Of a stretch of DNA of 15,679 bases, positions 14,277 to 15,679 are shown one piece after another; the first letter of the stretch is position 1, and each line of letters begins with the position of its first letter. This DNA comes from Bacillota bacterium. Its GTDB lineage: Bacteria; Bacillota; Clostridia; Lachnospirales; Lachnospiraceae. The stretch spans positions 1 to 15,679 of the forward strand of contig JAFADH010000129.1 in the NCBI GenBank assembly GCA_023424995.1. The letters run 5' to 3'. The notes beneath the pieces are model-generated. The model made no database searches. It worked only from the letters and a program-made list of their open reading frames with translations, and was not told where the DNA came from. The position numbers were made by a program, and so were the translations under genes.

Positions 14277-14305
14277 TTGACTTTATACTCTTATTGTACT
14301 ATGAT
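14277..14305 (+). promoter_or_regulatory. Promoter of the Crp/Fnr-family gene
   Basis: TTGACT (14277-14282) and TATGAT (14300-14305) are 17 bases apart. The predicted transcription start is near 14312. The palindrome at 14320-14335 then lies at about +9 to +24, where a bound regulator would block transcription. Confidence 0.65.
14293..14298 (-). promoter_or_regulatory. -10 element of the divergent - strand promoter (activator-type)
   Basis: Read on the - strand this is TACAAT, with a predicted start near 14286. No acceptable -35 hexamer stands 16-18 bases upstream. Instead, the palindrome 14320-14335 is centred 41.5 bases before the start, the classical position for a class II Crp/Fnr activator site. 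The promoter would serve the repeat array, DUF1858, DUF438 and cupin genes. Confidence 0.5.
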
Positions 14306-14319
14306 AATCTCAGATATTA

Positions 14320-14335
14320 CGTTGTATTTACAACG
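14320..14335. promoter_or_regulatory. Palindromic operator, likely Crp/Fnr-family site
   Basis: CGTTGTATTTACAACG is a perfect 7-2-7 inverted repeat. It can be read as GTTGT-N4-ACAAC, the half-site geometry of Crp/Fnr sites. It ends just before the ribosome site (AAAGGAG, 14336-14342) of the adjacent Crp/Fnr-family gene. That this protein binds it is inferred from proximity and geometry. Confidence 0.65.
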
Positions 14336-14349
14336 AAAGGAGAAATAAT

Positions 14350-15009
14350 ATGAAGGACAGGAATATAATTTTAAAGCAGACTCCTCTTTTTCAGGGAATT
14401 AAGGAAAACGACTATGACTTCCTGTTAAAATGTCTTTCTGCAAGAGAACAGGAATATAAAAAAGATACCTATATCTTCATGACGGGTAATCCCGTCACTG
14501 AAGTAGGTATCGTGCTGTCAGGAAGCGTGAATATTATTAATGAGGATTACTGGGGAAACCGTACCATAATATCAAAAATGTCCGTAGGCGAGATGTTCGG
14601 CGAGGCCTTCTCCTATGCGGAAATCACTACGCTTCCGGTAAGTGTGGTGGCTGTTGAAAATACAAGGATCCTATTTATAAATTATAAGCAGATCCTAACC
14701 AATTGTGCTTCTTTGTGTACCTTCCATGCAAATCTGATCCATAACATGGTCCGGATACTGGCTTATAAGAATATTGCGCTTACCCGGAAGATAGAGCATA
14801 CCTCCCGCCGTACCACCAGGGATAAGCTGCTGTCCTATCTGTCCGCCCAGGCGATTACAGCCAAAAGGCAGGCCTTTGACATCCCCTTTAACCGCCAGGA
14901 GCTGGCGGATTATCTCAGCGTAGACCGCAGCGCCATGTCCAATGAGCTTTGCAAGCTGAGAGATGAGGGCGTGCTAGCATTCCATAAAAATCATTTTGAA
15001 TTGCTATAA
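14350..15009 (+). CDS. Crp/Fnr-family transcriptional regulator
   Basis: This 219-residue regulator has an N-terminal cyclic-nucleotide-binding-type sensor barrel (about 14-112; TGNPVTEVGIVLSGSVNII, GEMFGEAFSYA), a long dimer helix (about 118-148) and a C-terminal winged helix-turn-helix (about 155-219). The recognition region is NRQELADYLSVDRSAMSNELCKLRDEG. It lacks the N-terminal Cys cluster of Fnr, so a 4Fe-4S oxygen sensor of that kind is unlikely; the effector is unknown. Similar clostridial proteins neighbour hybrid cluster protein genes, which suggests nitrosative or redox signals (inference). The start ATG has AAAGGAG 7 bases upstream. It is divergent from the DUF1858-DUF438-cupin operon across a shared palindrome, so it probably controls that operon and itself. 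Confidence 0.93.
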   Translation: MKDRNIILKQTPLFQGIKENDYDFLLKCLSAREQEYKKDTYIFMTGNPVTEVGIVLSGSVNIINEDYWGNRTIISKMSVGEMFGEAFSYAEITTLPVSVVAVENTRILFINYKQILTNCASLCTFHANLIHNMVRILAYKNIALTRKIEHTSRRTTRDKLLSYLSAQAITAKRQAFDIPFNRQELADYLSVDRSAMSNELCKLRDEGVLAFHKNHFELL

Positions 15010-15057
15010 ATATTGTTATAAATAAATCTTGGTGCGGCTATGATGGGATAAGCTCTG

Positions 15058-15648
15058 CTACTCGTCCCGCCAACGTTTGAAGCCATCGATCGAAAGCCCG
15101 AATTTATCAAGCAATCTGCCTATTATCTGGTAATTCATATCCTCCAGATTCACAGGCCGGTTATAATACGTCATCACAGGAGGCATGATGAATGCCCCTG
15201 CTTCCGCTAAAGCCAGCAGATTCCTAAGATGTATCGTACTGAGAGGATTCTCCCTGGCTGCAACCACCAGCTTTCTTCTTTCCTTCAGAGTTACATCGGC
15301 AGCCCGAAGCAGCAGATTATCGGAATAGCCGTGGGCAATCCCTGCTGCCGTCTTCATGCTGCAGGGAACGATGATCATCCCCTCTGCCCGGAAGGTTCCG
15401 CTTGCGATGCTTTCTCCCGGATTATTGTTATCATACACCTTGTCTGCAAGTTCCCTTACCTGTGAAAGCGCATAATTCGTCTCATCCGCAATGGTCAGCT
15501 CCGCACCCTTGGAGATCACCAGATGTGACTCCCACTCCGGATAAGCCTTCAGTATCTCAAGAAGCCTGATTCCAAGTATGGCACCGCTTGCTCCGCTCAT
15601 ACCTACTATGATTCTTTTTCTATTATTAGAATATATCTGCTCCATCAT
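15058..15648 (-). CDS. ubiX: Flavin prenyltransferase UbiX
   Basis: UbiX joins a dimethylallyl group from dimethylallyl (pyro)phosphate to reduced FMN, making prenylated FMN, the cofactor of UbiD-type (de)carboxylases. It has 196 residues, normal for the family. Visible motifs are the FMN-binding IIVGMSGASGAILGIRLLE (about 13-31), the IIVPCSMKTAAGIAHGYSDNLLLRAADVTLKERRKLVV block (92-129), NPLSTIHLRNL, and PPVMTYYNRP (156-165). A GAGG site (complement of 15657-15660) stands 8 bases before ATG 15648. A UbiD partner is not in the window and may lie further downstream or upstream. It is convergent with the Crp/Fnr gene over a 48-base gap with no clear terminator. Older names for such proteins include aromatic acid decarboxylase subunit. 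Confidence 0.95.
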   Translation of the reverse strand: MMEQIYSNNRKRIIVGMSGASGAILGIRLLEILKAYPEWESHLVISKGAELTIADETNYALSQVRELADKVYDNNNPGESIASGTFRAEGMIIVPCSMKTAAGIAHGYSDNLLLRAADVTLKERRKLVVAARENPLSTIHLRNLLALAEAGAFIMPPVMTYYNRPVNLEDMNYQIIGRLLDKFGLSIDGFKRWRDE

Positions 15649-15679
15649 CAGGCCTTCCTCTCTTATATCACTTTCAACT

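Noticed and set aside
15010..15057. Terminator between the Crp/Fnr gene and ubiX
   Set aside because: The gap is AT-rich with direct similarity between segments, but I could not find a convincing stem followed by a T-run.

Overview
The window looks like chromosomal DNA from an anaerobic, low-to-mid-GC Firmicute, most likely a Clostridia / Lachnospiraceae-type organism. Supporting signs are strong AGGAGG-type ribosome binding sites, TTG starts on two operon genes, a PHP-family PhnPP in place of PhnP/PhnN, a UbiX-type enzyme, and DUF438/DUF1858 proteins beside a Crp/Fnr regulator. The taxonomic call is inference from gene style; no rRNA or tRNA is present.

Bases 1-11227 (+ strand) hold a nearly complete carbon-phosphorus (C-P) lyase operon in the order phnD (5' end missing) - phnC - phnE1 - phnE2 - phnG - phnH - phnI - phnJ - phnK - phnM - phnL - phnPP - hexapeptide acyltransferase. 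An ABC importer (PhnCDE) takes up phosphonates. PhnG/H/I/L couple the phosphonate to the ribose of ATP, PhnM removes pyrophosphate, the radical-SAM PhnJ breaks the C-P bond with PhnG/H/I/K as its complex, and the PHP enzyme opens and dephosphorylates the cyclic ribose phosphate. No phnF, phnN, phnO or phnP is visible. Oddities inside the operon are a perfect 15-bp inverted repeat within phnC, a cysteine-rich insert in PhnK, a hairpin over the phnJ stop, and about 3.4 tandem copies of a 56-57 bp repeat between phnM and phnL.

A hairpin at 11274-11311 separates the operon from convergent - strand genes: a cysteine-motif flavodoxin-fold protein (11327-11983) with its own good promoter, a small cupin (12082-12423), a DUF438/hemerythrin-like/PAS protein (12438-13667) and a DUF1858 protein (13660-13998). 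The last three form a tight operon. Upstream of them (13999-14349) lies a 24-bp tandem repeat array that on the - strand reads as an 8-residue Cys peptide repeat, then a compact divergent promoter region containing a perfect 16-bp palindrome.

The divergent + strand gene (14350-15009) encodes a Crp/Fnr-family regulator. The palindrome is centred at about -41.5 for a predicted - strand promoter and at about +16 for the regulator's own promoter. This geometry fits activation of the DUF1858/DUF438/cupin operon together with autorepression. The module may be a redox or nitrosative stress system. The window ends with ubiX (15058-15648, -), encoding flavin prenyltransferase.
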